Origin: Chelatococcus sp.
Lineage (GTDB): Bacteria > Pseudomonadota > Alphaproteobacteria > Rhizobiales > Beijerinckiaceae
Direction of reading: 5' to 3'
NCBI GenBank assembly: GCA_003248805.1
Contig: QFQY01000003.1
Location: 51,533 to 115,532, forward strand
DNA length: 64,000 nt
Shown here piece after piece: positions 17,723-26,825 of this stretch (its first letter is position 1; every line of letters begins with the position of its first letter). Below the pieces are notes generated by a model that ran no database searches, had not been told where the DNA came from, and saw only the letters and a list, made by a program, of their open reading frames with translations. Made by a program: the position numbers and the translations under genes.

Positions 17723-19972
17723 TCAGTGATCCCGGCCGGCGAACTCCCGCTCGATCTTGCGGATGCTGTCGCCGACCGGGTCGATCTCCCGGCGAAGCGA
17801 GCGAGCATCGGCGGAGAGGAATTCGGCGAGGATGCCGCGCGAGGCGGCGAGCTCGTCGAAACTGCCGGTCTCCACGATCCGCCCGTCCTGCAGCACATAG
17901 ATCCGGTCGCAGCGCCTGACGGTGTCGAGACGGTGCGCCACGGTGATCACCGTCGCGTTCAGCGCATCGACCGACGCGGCGACATGGGCTTCGGCCGCCG
18001 GATCGAGCGCGCTCGTCGCCTCGTCGAGCACGACGAGCGAAGGCCGGTGCGCCAGGGCCCGCGCCAGCAGCACGCGCTGGATCTGGCCGATCGACAGGAT
18101 CGGCTCCGCGTCGCCGATCGGCGTCGACAGGCCGAGCGGCAGCGCCTTGATCTCCGCTTCCAGCGCGGCGAGGCGCACGGCGGCCCAGACATCGGCCTCC
18201 GAAAGCTTCAGGCCGGCGCTGATGTTCTCGAACAGCGTCCCCGGGAACAGCTTGCCAGCCTGGCCGACCACGCCGATCTGGCGGCGGATGGCGGCGGAGT
18301 CGAGCAGGGCGAGATCGACGCCGTCGACCTTCACCATGCCGGATTCCAGCTTCTCCAGGCCCAGCAGCGCCCGCAGCAGCGTGCTCTTGCCCGAGCCGGA
18401 GGCCCCGACGATGCCGATATGTTCGCCCGGCGCGATCCGGAGCGAGACGTTCTGCAGCAAGGCGCGCGCGCCCGGCGAGCGGCGCACGACGATGTCGCAG
18501 ACCTCGATGGCGCCGGTGATCCGCTCGGGACGGCCGCCACCGCCATGCGGGGCCGGCGTGGCGTCGAGGATCGGCTGGATCATGCGGCGCTGCAGGCCGA
18601 GCATGCTGGCCTGCAGGAAGGCGTGGACCAGCCCGACGGCAGCACCCGTCACGGTCATCAGCGCGGTGGTGAAGGCAACGCCGTCCTGGGCCGGGAGGTT
18701 TTTGTGGAGCAGGATGGCGGCGGCGATGCCGAGCGTCAGGATCAGCGCTTCCAGCGCCGATTCCAACGCATGGATGCTGCTGCCCATCCGGTCGGTCGCG
18801 AGGAAGCGCTCCTTCAGCGCCAGGAAGCTCTCGGCGAAGAGCTTGAAGAAGCGGCTCTCCGCACCCGCCGCCCGCACCGTCTCGACCTGCGAGAGCGCCT
18901 CGTAGGACAGCGAGATCCAGCTCGTCGGCGAGCAGGCGCCGGAGAACAGCAGGTTGACCTGCCGCTGCGCGATCCAGGCCGACAAGCCGACGACGGAGAC
19001 CATGGCGGCGAGGCAGAGCACGCCGGCCAGCGGGGCGGTATGCATGATCACGCCGAGGCTCGGCAGCGCCACGAGCAGGCCGCCGGCGACGGACAGGCCG
19101 AGCTTCCAGACGCCCTTGTGCCAGGCCTCGACCGAGCGCGTGATCAGCGCGGCTGCGGCCGGCGCGGGCGCCTTGCCGGCACCCATGGCGCGCGAGACGC
19201 GGATCATCCGGTCGGCGGCCGCGGTGCGCAGCATGATTCCGGTGCGCCCGTCCATGCGCAGCTGGCTCAGCGCCGCCGCGAAGCGGGTGACCAGCGTGGC
19301 CGCGATCAGGGCGAAGAGCATCACCACGACATGCCTGAGCATGGTGAAATCGCCGCCCGGAATGACGATGTCCATCACGGCGATATTGGCCAGCGGCAGC
19401 AGCGCGAGCACGAGGCCGGCGAGCAGCGTCATCGCCGCGAAGGCGACGAGGTCCCGCAGCTTGGTGCCGAGCCCGAACAGCAGGAGTTCCTTCAGGGTCA
19501 GCGCCTTCTCGGGCAGCGCCGGGCTCAGCGTCCAGCCCGTCGGGCCGAACGAGGCGGCCGTCTCGGCATCGAGCTTCACGGGCTTGCGCGGGCGCGAGCC
19601 GTCGACATAGAGCCAGGACGAGCCCGAGGGGATGACCGCGAAGGGCACGCCGTCGCTCGCCCGCTCGGCGATGAAGGGCAGCGCATAGCGGCGCTGCCAG
19701 CCGGCCTCGAGCGGGATTTCGCGCGAGATCAGCTGGGCCGAGCGGCCCATACGCTCGACGGCGTCCTCGCTGCTTTCGCCGGGCGCGCGCTGCGCCCCGG
19801 CCTCGGGCTTCTTGCCGTAATGCTTGGCGATGGCGCGGATCGCGGCACTCAGCGGCGATTCCGAGGCGGCGAAGCTGCCGCCCGAGGAGGGATCGAGGAT
19901 CGTCTCGACACGCCCGACGACATCCTCGACGACCGCGCGGTCACGGTCGAAACCAACTGCGACGAAGGACAT
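17723..19972 (-). CDS. NHLM bacteriocin-type ABC exporter, ATP-binding/permease protein (no peptidase)
   Basis: A 749-residue ABC half-exporter. About 170 N-terminal residues form a soluble, non-peptidase region. A six-segment exporter membrane domain follows (about residues 180-470), then a nucleotide-binding domain with Walker A GASGSGKST, signature LSIGQIQRVLLARAL, Walker B LVVLDEATSALD and H-loop VITVAHRLDTVRRCDRI. The signature glycine is replaced (LSIGQ rather than LSGGQ), which may make this ATP site weaker. Its start overlaps the end of the C39-peptidase exporter gene (ATGA). The two probably form a heterodimer, the arrangement of the NHLM peptidase/ATP-binding and ATP-binding pair. 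Order, length and neighbours support this; the family call is from recognition, not from a search. Confidence 0.85.
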   Translation of the reverse strand: MSFVAVGFDRDRAVVEDVVGRVETILDPSSGGSFAASESPLSAAIRAIAKHYGKKPEAGAQRAPGESSEDAVERMGRSAQLISREIPLEAGWQRRYALPFIAERASDGVPFAVIPSGSSWLYVDGSRPRKPVKLDAETAASFGPTGWTLSPALPEKALTLKELLLFGLGTKLRDLVAFAAMTLLAGLVLALLPLANIAVMDIVIPGGDFTMLRHVVVMLFALIAATLVTRFAAALSQLRMDGRTGIMLRTAAADRMIRVSRAMGAGKAPAPAAAALITRSVEAWHKGVWKLGLSVAGGLLVALPSLGVIMHTAPLAGVLCLAAMVSVVGLSAWIAQRQVNLLFSGACSPTSWISLSYEALSQVETVRAAGAESRFFKLFAESFLALKERFLATDRMGSSIHALESALEALILTLGIAAAILLHKNLPAQDGVAFTTALMTVTGAAVGLVHAFLQASMLGLQRRMIQPILDATPAPHGGGGRPERITGAIEVCDIVVRRSPGARALLQNVSLRIAPGEHIGIVGASGSGKSTLLRALLGLEKLESGMVKVDGVDLALLDSAAIRRQIGVVGQAGKLFPGTLFENISAGLKLSEADVWAAVRLAALEAEIKALPLGLSTPIGDAEPILSIGQIQRVLLARALAHRPSLVVLDEATSALDPAAEAHVAASVDALNATVITVAHRLDTVRRCDRIYVLQDGRIVETGSFDELAASRGILAEFLSADARSLRREIDPVGDSIRKIEREFAGRDH

Positions 19973-22152
19973 CAGGCGGCTCCGACGGCTTGGGCGGTGT
20001 TGCTGTTCGGGACATGCGGCGCTGGCGCGGGCGCATGGCGCATCAGGGGACCGTTCGCGAAGAACTGGGCCGGGTGGCCGCGACCGGCGATCCCGCCACT
20101 TCCGACGAGAATAGCCTCGTCGCAGCGGCAGGCGGTGCCGGAGCGATGCGTGACGATGATCACCGTCGCGCCGGACGCCCGCAGCATCTCCATCACCTCC
20201 TCCTCGGAAGAGGGATCGAGCGCGCTGGTGGTCTCGTCGAGGATCACCACCGCCGGGCCCCGCGCCAGCGCCCGCGCCAGCGAGAGCCGCTGCAATTCGC
20301 CGCCCGACAGGCCGGTCTCGCCGCTGACGAGCTTGGTGTAGAGCCCGCCGGGGCGGCGGTTCACCGCCTGGCCGAGCCCGGCGCGCTGCACGGCCTCGCT
20401 CACGGTCGCGACGTCGATGGCGCCGTCCCAGAGCGTGATATTCTCGCCGATCGTGCCGGAGAAGCTCGCGGGCGTCTGGCCGACATAGACCAGCCTCTGC
20501 CGCAACTGGCTCTGCGGCCAGTCGGCCAGCGCCATGCCGTCGAGGGTCACGCTGCCGGTGCCGGGCTCGATCAGCCCGCCCATCAGCCGGGCCAGGGTCG
20601 ACTTGCCGGCGCCGGAGGGGCCGATCACCGCGATCATCCGGCCGGGCTCGATCGCGAGGTCGATATCCGAGAGGATCGGGCGGCCCGGCGCATGCGAGAA
20701 GCCCACGCCGTCGAGCACGAGGCGCCCGTCATGCTGCTGCGGCGCGCGGCTGCGGTCGCGCCCGTCGAAGGCCGCCGCCGAACGATGGCTTTCGAGGTCG
20801 GACAGGCGCATCAGCGCACCGGCGGATTCCTGGGTGGCGCAGAAGCCGGCGGCGAGCCCCGCGATCGGTTTGTTGAGCAGGCCGGCCAGCATCTGGGTGG
20901 CGACGAGATCGCCGAGCGACAGGCTGCCGTCGATCGCCCGGACGGCGCAGACGACGAGCACGACGGTGGTCAGCAGCAGGCCGGCTAGGATCGGGCCGAG
21001 CGCGGCCAGCGTCTTCAGCATGCCGAGGCGCTGTTCGGCGGCGATGGCGGCATCCTCGGCCGCGGTCCAGCGCGCGAGCAGCAGGTTCTCGCGGCCCATC
21101 AGCGCATAGGTGCCGAGATTGGCCATGCCCGAGGTCGCGACCGCCGAGGCCCGGCCCTCGGCGAGCTGATGCTCGCGCGTCCGGTCGGAGAGGCGCGCGG
21201 TGATCAGGCGCAGGATCATGAAGTTGAGCAGCGCGGTGACGATCGCCGCCACCATGATGACCGGATCGTAGAGCGAGAGAACGGCGAGATAGCCGACGAC
21301 CAGGACGATCTGCGGCAGCAGGTTGGCGAGCGGGCCGGCGATCGTGCTGCCCAGCTCCGAGCCGATGCGGATGCGCGAGACCACCTCGCCGGCGCTGCGC
21401 TGGGCGAAATAGGACAGAGGCAGGGTCAGCGCCTTGTGGAAGCCGCTCAGCGCCGAGACCGCGCCGATCTTGATCTTCCAGGTCGCGACCGTCCAGGAGG
21501 AGAGATAGGAGATCGCGGCCTGCGCGAGCGTGATCGCGAGCAGGATCGCCAGCAGCGGGCCGATCCAGTCGGACTGGCGCGCGCCGAGGACGTGATTGAC
21601 GAGCGCGCTGGTCGCACCTGCGAGCGCCAGCCCCGGAATGACCGCCAGCACGCCGGTGACGAAGGCCATGCCGAGCGCGTCCTTCGAATGGGCGGCCTCG
21701 CGGATCAGCGCCATCGCGACCGACGGGCGCTTGCCGCCGGGCTCGAAATCCTCGTCGGGCTCGAAGGCGAGGGTCAGCCCCGTGAAGCACTCGCCGAACG
21801 CCTTGGCGTCGAGGGTCAGGCGACCCTGCGCCGGATCGAGGATCGTGAAGCCGTCCTTCCCGACCTTCTCCAGCACCACGAAATGATTGAAGCACCAGTG
21901 CAGGATCTGGGGCATCGGCAGTTCGGCCAGCCCCTCCGGCTCGCGCCGGAAGGCGACGGCGTTCAGCCCGTAGCTGCGGGCCGCGCGAACCAGCCCTTCC
22001 GCATCGACGCCGTCCCGCGACGTGCCGCAGCGCTCGCGCGATTCCTCCAGCGTGATCCAGCGGCCATGGGAGGCCAGCACCATGGCCATGCAGGCCGCGC
22101 CGCATTCCGTCGCTTCCATCTGCAGGAACAGCGGCGTCTTCATGACCGACAT
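19972..22152 (-). CDS. NHLM bacteriocin-type ABC exporter with N-terminal C39 peptidase
   Basis: A 726-residue peptidase-containing ABC transporter. Residues 1-130 form a C39 cysteine peptidase that cuts after double-glycine leaders: the oxyanion Gln is at about 11 (FLQMEATECGAAC), the catalytic Cys at 17, His at 90 (NHFVVLEK) and Asp at 106 (ILDPAQGR). The membrane domain follows (about 160-440), with the ATPase Walker A GPSGAGKST, intact signature LSGGELQRLSLARAL and Walker B VVILDETTSALD. GGGAG lies 7 bases before the ATG at 22152. The partner gene downstream overlaps by one codon step, and the membrane-fusion protein gene is 82 bases upstream. It should process and export the double-glycine protein encoded downstream. 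Confidence 0.93.
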   Translation of the reverse strand: MSVMKTPLFLQMEATECGAACMAMVLASHGRWITLEESRERCGTSRDGVDAEGLVRAARSYGLNAVAFRREPEGLAELPMPQILHWCFNHFVVLEKVGKDGFTILDPAQGRLTLDAKAFGECFTGLTLAFEPDEDFEPGGKRPSVAMALIREAAHSKDALGMAFVTGVLAVIPGLALAGATSALVNHVLGARQSDWIGPLLAILLAITLAQAAISYLSSWTVATWKIKIGAVSALSGFHKALTLPLSYFAQRSAGEVVSRIRIGSELGSTIAGPLANLLPQIVLVVGYLAVLSLYDPVIMVAAIVTALLNFMILRLITARLSDRTREHQLAEGRASAVATSGMANLGTYALMGRENLLLARWTAAEDAAIAAEQRLGMLKTLAALGPILAGLLLTTVVLVVCAVRAIDGSLSLGDLVATQMLAGLLNKPIAGLAAGFCATQESAGALMRLSDLESHRSAAAFDGRDRSRAPQQHDGRLVLDGVGFSHAPGRPILSDIDLAIEPGRMIAVIGPSGAGKSTLARLMGGLIEPGTGSVTLDGMALADWPQSQLRQRLVYVGQTPASFSGTIGENITLWDGAIDVATVSEAVQRAGLGQAVNRRPGGLYTKLVSGETGLSGGELQRLSLARALARGPAVVILDETTSALDPSSEEEVMEMLRASGATVIIVTHRSGTACRCDEAILVGSGGIAGRGHPAQFFANGPLMRHAPAPAPHVPNSNTAQAVGAA

Positions 22153-22234
22153 GGGTGGCTCCCAGGGACCCGCGTGGCGCCGGTCCGAACTCGAGCTGAT
22201 GGAACGGGGGACAGGGCGGGCGTCTGCCGGCGGC

Positions 22235-23503
22235 TCAGTCGGACGAGCCCAGCATGCGCCGGAGCGCCGGCATGGCGAGCGAGAGCAGCGTCTCGCGCTC
22301 GACCGTGATCCGCGAGCTCACCGGCGTGCCAGGCGTCATCCGCATGTCGGGCCCCTCGGCCGAGGTCCAGACATAGCCCGAGGGCGTCTCGGGATCGCGA
22401 TGGAGCGCGATGCGCACGGCGAAGGGAGCGCCCGTGCCGGTGACCTGCTGGACCAGCGCCGAATTGCCGAGGATGCGGGTCAGGGCGCGCTCGGTGATCG
22501 GCGCCTCGGAAATCTCCATGACGGTGCCGCGCACCCGCCCCTGCTCGCGCACCGGAAGGGAGGACGGGCGGATCAACACCTCGTCGCCGATCTGCACGAG
22601 CTTGCCGTCGGCCATCGAGACATAGGTCAGCGCTTCCAGCTTGCCGCTGAAATCCTCCGGAATGACGCTGAGGACCGGCTGGCCGGCGGTGACGAGGCCG
22701 TTGCGCTCGGCCGAGATCTCGCCGACCGTGCCGCTCACCGTGGCCTTCAGCACGGTGCCGCGCTCGAGCTCGGCCTTGAGAGCCGTCATCTCGGAGCCGA
22801 GCTGCTGGATCTGGAACTTGAGCATCAGGCGCTCGCGTTCGATCTTGCTGTCGGTGGTGTAGGTTTCCATCTTCATCGCCAGCAGGTCGCTCTTGGCGCT
22901 GGCGAGCTGGTCGGCGATCTGCTGCGTCTGCACCTTGGTCTCGAACACGCGGTTGCGCGTCGTCGAGCCCAGCTCCATCAGCTTGATCTGGTCGCGCTCG
23001 AGGTCGCGCTGCCAGGCGAGGCGGCGCTCCATGTTGGCGATCCGGTCGACCAGCGCATTGCGGCGCTCGGCCCGGGTCTTCTCTTCCGTGTCGCGCTCGA
23101 GAGTCTGGAGCGCCTCGGTCTCGCGCATCTTCTGCTCGAGCGCGGCCATGTCGCGCTCGGCCTTCTGCAGCGCGTTGATCCGGTCCGGCAGGCGCACGCG
23201 GGCGACGGTCTGGCCGGCGGTGACATGGTCGCCCTCGTTGACCAGGATCGTCTCGACGATGCCGTCCATCACCGTGCGCACCGGCTTCAGCAGCTCGCCC
23301 GAGGTGTCGACGAGCACGCCCGTGCCGTTGACCCGCACCGGAACCTGGACGAAGCGGCTCCAGACCACGGCGCCGACGAGCAGCACGACCAGGCAGCCCA
23401 GCGCGATGCGCGTCAGGCTGTTGGTCACCTGCATCGTGTTCTGCAGCTTGCCGATGCGACTATGCGCATCCAGCGCTTCCTGCCGGAATAGATTGGCTGA
23501 CAT
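22235..23503 (-). CDS. HlyD-family membrane-fusion protein of the NHLM-type exporter
   Basis: A 422-residue periplasmic adaptor. A single TM (ALGCLVVLLVGAVVW) follows about 35 cytoplasmic residues. Next is a first lipoyl half (LKPVRTVMDGIVETILVNEGDHVTAGQTVARV), a long charged coiled coil (about residues 105-235, e.g. RAERRNALVDRIANMERRLAW), and the returning lipoyl half (VSGTVGEISAERNGLVTAGQPVLSVI). I chose the ATG at 23503 with GGGGGG upstream; an in-frame ATG at 23530 is less likely. It links the ABC exporter pair across the periplasm. No outer-membrane TolC-type gene is in the window, so a shared one would be needed. It is the first gene of the operon. Confidence 0.9.
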   Translation of the reverse strand: MSANLFRQEALDAHSRIGKLQNTMQVTNSLTRIALGCLVVLLVGAVVWSRFVQVPVRVNGTGVLVDTSGELLKPVRTVMDGIVETILVNEGDHVTAGQTVARVRLPDRINALQKAERDMAALEQKMRETEALQTLERDTEEKTRAERRNALVDRIANMERRLAWQRDLERDQIKLMELGSTTRNRVFETKVQTQQIADQLASAKSDLLAMKMETYTTDSKIERERLMLKFQIQQLGSEMTALKAELERGTVLKATVSGTVGEISAERNGLVTAGQPVLSVIPEDFSGKLEALTYVSMADGKLVQIGDEVLIRPSSLPVREQGRVRGTVMEISEAPITERALTRILGNSALVQQVTGTGAPFAVRIALHRDPETPSGYVWTSAEGPDMRMTPGTPVSSRITVERETLLSLAMPALRRMLGSSD

Positions 23504-23848
23504 GAACCGCCCCCCAAAGGCGTCAGACACGCAATGCGCCGGAAACCGTTAGCAATTCCGCAAGGTTATGCAGGGGCGTCTTATCAGTCGGTAAAGGCGT
23601 CGATCCGGAGCCCAGACAAGGTGTCGTTCGAAACGACTCGTTCCGATCGTCGTTGACGGAAGTATAACGGCAGAATCCGACCGTTTACCTGACGGAAACC
23701 ATCGACCTCCGCGGTCCGTCATGCCGCCGCGCTCTCAATCAATTTTAACGACTGGCCCGCAAGGATCGGCGCCCGAGAAAGCGAGCGGATCTCGCAAGCC
23801 TCGTCCGCGCCGCAGCTCGGGCGGGGCGCGGCACCGTTGGGGGTAGAC
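23504..23848. promoter_or_regulatory. divergent intergenic region of the exporter operon and the TctC-type gene
   Basis: This 345-base gap has no credible gene. It must hold the promoters for the leftward exporter operon and the rightward binding-protein gene. It is less GC-rich than its surroundings, with AT-rich patches at 23575-23600 and 23740-23755. A 15-base dyad GTCGTT-CGA-AACGAC lies at 23623-23637, a possible regulator site. I could not assign -35/-10 boxes with confidence. Confidence 0.5.
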
Positions 23849-24826
23849 ATGACGATATCGGCCGCAGCCCCTCGCTGGATCGCAGCGCTCATTGCGCTCG
23901 CCGCCGCCCAGCCGTTGCTCGCGGCCTCGCGAGACTATCCCGTCAAGCCCGTCATCGTCGTCGTCCCCGCCCCGCGCGGCGGCGGCACCGACATCTTCGC
24001 GCGCGAGCTCGCGAAGATCGTCGAGGAGGACCTGAAGCAGGCGGTCATCATCGACAACAAGCCGCGCGGCGGCGGCACGGACGGCGTCTCGAAGGCCGTC
24101 GCGGCGGAACCGGACGGCTACACGCTGGCCTTCGTCTGGAACAGCCCGCTCACGGCCAAGCCGCTTTCGAGCCAGGTGCCCTATACGCCCAAGAGCTATC
24201 AGGCGGTCATGTCTGTCGGCTTCTCGTCCTATGTGCTGTGCGTGCAGCCCGACTTCCCCGCCGCGACGGCGCAGACCTTCCTGGAGGAGATCAAGGCCAG
24301 GCCCGGTCGCTACACCTTCGGCAACGACGGCGTCGGCGGCACGCTGCATCTCGCCGGCGAGCGGATCTTCCAGCAGGTCGGTGCGAAGGTGCAGGCGGTT
24401 CCCTATGTCGGCTCCACCGATACGGCGCGCAATTTCCTCGCCGGCCAGGTCGACATCTACGGCGGATCGCTCTCGACGATCCTGCCCCATATGCGCGACG
24501 GCAAGGCCAAGTGCCTGCTGCTGACCTCCGCCGCCGGCAATCCGGCCGTGCCCGAGGCCGGCGGGCTCGACAGTGTCGGCCTCGGCAAGGCCGAAACGGT
24601 GCTTTGGTGGGGGCTCATCGCCCCTGCGGGTCTCCCCGCGGCAGTATCGAGTCGTCTCGAAGCGGCCTTCATGAAGGCCGCCGCGACCGATCGCTTCAAG
24701 GCCATGATGAGCAAGCAGGGCGCGACGCTCGCGATCAGGAACGGCCAGGAGACGGCCGCGATGATCGAGACGGAGGCGCAGGCTCTCAAGACGGTCGCCG
24801 ATACGCTCGGACTGCAGCGGCAGTAG
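23849..24826 (+). CDS. TctC/Bug-family tripartite tricarboxylate-type binding protein
   Basis: A 325-residue periplasmic binding protein. A signal peptide (WIAALIALAAAQPLLAAS) is followed by DYPVKPVIVVVPAPRGGGTDIFAREL, a variant of the YPxKPI..VVPFxPGGxxD opening of Bug proteins, then IIDNKPRGGGTDGVSKAVAAEPDGYTL (family N-x-PGAGG..G..). I chose the ATG at 23849, with GGGGG upstream. The TctA/TctB membrane partners are not adjacent, which is common for Bug proteins. A carboxylate ligand is likely but the exact one is unknown. The gene is divergent from the exporter operon and ends before a fossil of another binding-protein gene. Confidence 0.88.
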   Translation: MTISAAAPRWIAALIALAAAQPLLAASRDYPVKPVIVVVPAPRGGGTDIFARELAKIVEEDLKQAVIIDNKPRGGGTDGVSKAVAAEPDGYTLAFVWNSPLTAKPLSSQVPYTPKSYQAVMSVGFSSYVLCVQPDFPAATAQTFLEEIKARPGRYTFGNDGVGGTLHLAGERIFQQVGAKVQAVPYVGSTDTARNFLAGQVDIYGGSLSTILPHMRDGKAKCLLLTSAAGNPAVPEAGGLDSVGLGKAETVLWWGLIAPAGLPAAVSSRLEAAFMKAAATDRFKAMMSKQGATLAIRNGQETAAMIETEAQALKTVADTLGLQRQ

Positions 24827-24918
24827 ACGCATCCGCGAGCTGCGGACCGGCGGGGCCGCGTCCAGCCCGCCATCGGTCGCTGAACGGCAACCCGCGGCTT
24901 CGAACCAGCGCCGGCGGG

Positions 24919-25101
24919 CTATTTCGCGACGAGAGGGCACTTGCTGCCCGACAGCGGCCAGACCCTCTCTTCCGGCGCGATCTTGCGCACGATCTCGAAA
25001 CAGTCCCAGGGCGCCTTCGAATCCGCCGGCTTCTTCACGCGCCCCAGGTATCGGAACCGGACGCCAAGCCACGGGCTCATCGCCCCATCCAGATGCACAA
25101 T
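24919..25101 (-). pseudogene. C-terminal fossil of a LivK-type branched-chain amino-acid/amide binding protein gene
   Basis: Read leftward, about 60 codons give GVRFRYLGRVKKPADSKAPWD and then FEIVRKIAPEERVWPLSGSKCPLVAK before a stop. This closely matches the C-terminal tail of type I ABC binding proteins of the LivK/urea group (typically K-P-x-E-S-K-G-P-W-D-Y-Y-K and PLSxSxCPLVKK). Upstream the frame stays open briefly but no longer resembles the family, and no signal peptide is present. About 85% of the gene is missing, so it is a decayed remnant left by a deletion between the TctC gene and the Dpp-type operon. Confidence 0.72.
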
Positions 25102-25163
25102 GGCGGAAACCGCCGACCCAGAGCCCGACCGGCAAGCGCATGCTTCAAGGTAAGGAACCGAGG

Positions 25164-26825
25164 TTATCCCACAGGGTTCGCGTTGGGGCTCATGATCGGG
25201 TTGTGCATAAAGCGATCGCGACCAACGGGGCTGACCCCGACGACCAGGTCGCGTTGCGGTATCGAGGCCATCAGCTTCTGCGTGTATGGCTCGCCGGGAG
25301 CCTCGACGATGGCCATCGCCGGGCCCTCTTCGACGATGCGGCCACGATGCATGACGGCGATGCGGTCGGACACCCACCGGACGATCTCGATGTCGTGGCC
25401 AACGAACATCATCGCGAAGCCGCGCCTTGCCTGCAGGGCCTTCAGCATGGCCACCACCTGCATCTGAACCGTTGCGTCGAGAGCCGAGACGACCTCGTCG
25501 CAGATCAGCAGCTCGGGCTCGGACAGCAGGGCGCGGGCGATGCAGACGCGCTGGCGCTGGCCGCCTGAGAGCTGATGCGGATAGCGGGAGAGATGCTCCG
25601 GGCCGAGGCGCACATCGTCGAGCGCCGCGCTGATGCGCGCCCGGTCGCCCGCGCCGGAAAGCCCCAGCAGTTCGAGGGGCTCGCGCATCGCGGCCTCGAT
25701 CGTCAGCCGGGGATTGAGCGCGCCATAGGGGTTCTGGAAAATGATCTGGCAGCGCCGCCGCAGGCTGCGGTCGAGCCGGGATAGACCAGCGATCTCGGTT
25801 CCGAACAGGCGGACGCTGCCGGTCGTAGGACGCGCGAGGCCGATCGCGAGCCGCGCCATCGTCGATTTGCCGGAACCGGACTCACCCAGCACCCCGAGCG
25901 TCTCGCCCGGCGCGATCGACAGGCTGACGCCATGGAGCGACCGAAAGGGGCGGCTGAACAGGCGCTTGGCAGGATAGTCGTGCACGAGCCCGTCGATCTG
26001 CAACACCGGCTGTGCGCCCGGCTTCGGTGGCGAGCCCGGCGGTGGCGAAGCGAGAAGGCGGCGGGTGGACACAAGCTTGCGCGTATAGTCCTCGCTCGGG
26101 TCGCGCAGGATGGTCGCGGTCGGCCCCCGTTCGACCACCCTGCCCGCCTGCATCACGACGATCCGGTGGGCGAGTTCCGCAGCGGCCGCGAGATCGTGCG
26201 TGATGAACAGCAGCGCGTTGCCGTGAGAGCGCTGGAGCGACTTCAGAAGCACGAGGATCTCGGCCTGGACGGTCGCGTCGAGCGCGCTGGTCGGCTCGTC
26301 GGCGATCAGCAGGCGCGGCCGGGCGGCCAGGGCCATGGCGAGCATCACCCGCTGCTGCTGGCCGCCCGACAGTTCGTGCGGGTAGCGCCGGGCGATCATC
26401 GCCGGATCGGCCAGTTCGACCATCGACAGCAGCTCGAGAAGCCGCGCGCGGCGTGGCGCAGCCGCTTCACCGCCGATACGGCGCAGGGCCTCGTCGACCT
26501 GGCCTGCGACCGTCATGAAGGGGTTGAGGCAGCTCATGGGGTCCTGGAAGACCATGCTCATCGCCCGGCCGCGCAAGGGGCGCATCGCCGCCTCGTCCTG
26601 CGGCGCCAGCATTTCGCCGTCGAAGCGCAGCCGCGCCCTGTCGCCGATCTGCGCGCCGGGCGGCAGCAACCCCATGACCGCAGCCGCCGTCATCGATTTG
26701 CCCGACCCGGATTCGCCGATGAGGGCCAGTGTTTCGCCGGGCGCGATCGTCAGAGACAGATCGCGCACCACGCGCCGGCCGGCGATGGTGATATCGAGAT
26801 CGGCGATGTCGAGGATGGGTCGCAT
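25164..26825 (-). CDS. fused double ATPase of a Dpp/Opp-type ABC importer
   Basis: A 553-residue protein joining two oligopeptide-type ABC ATPases (DppD and DppF equivalents, as in GsiA). Half one: Walker A GESGSGKSMTAAAVMGLLP, signature LSGGQQQRVMLAMAL, Walker B LLIADEPTSALD. Half two starts near residue 275: Walker A GESGSGKSTMARLA, QIIFQNPYGALNPR, signature LSGGQRQRVCIARAL, and Walker B LLICDEVVSALD. The start at 26825 overlaps the stop of the permease gene (ATGA). It is the last gene of an operon that begins with phnA, so it should energise uptake of that operon's ligand, perhaps a phosphonate or phosphodiester-containing compound. Confidence 0.92.
   Translation of the reverse strand: MRPILDIADLDITIAGRRVVRDLSLTIAPGETLALIGESGSGKSMTAAAVMGLLPPGAQIGDRARLRFDGEMLAPQDEAAMRPLRGRAMSMVFQDPMSCLNPFMTVAGQVDEALRRIGGEAAAPRRARLLELLSMVELADPAMIARRYPHELSGGQQQRVMLAMALAARPRLLIADEPTSALDATVQAEILVLLKSLQRSHGNALLFITHDLAAAAELAHRIVVMQAGRVVERGPTATILRDPSEDYTRKLVSTRRLLASPPPGSPPKPGAQPVLQIDGLVHDYPAKRLFSRPFRSLHGVSLSIAPGETLGVLGESGSGKSTMARLAIGLARPTTGSVRLFGTEIAGLSRLDRSLRRRCQIIFQNPYGALNPRLTIEAAMREPLELLGLSGAGDRARISAALDDVRLGPEHLSRYPHQLSGGQRQRVCIARALLSEPELLICDEVVSALDATVQMQVVAMLKALQARRGFAMMFVGHDIEIVRWVSDRIAVMHRGRIVEEGPAMAIVEAPGEPYTQKLMASIPQRDLVVGVSPVGRDRFMHNPIMSPNANPVG

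Noticed and set aside
23735..25141. 468-codon leftward frame antisense to the TctC-type gene
   Set aside because: It is a shadow of the TctC gene. The only credible leftward text is the LivK-type tail at 24919-25101, which is in a different frame.
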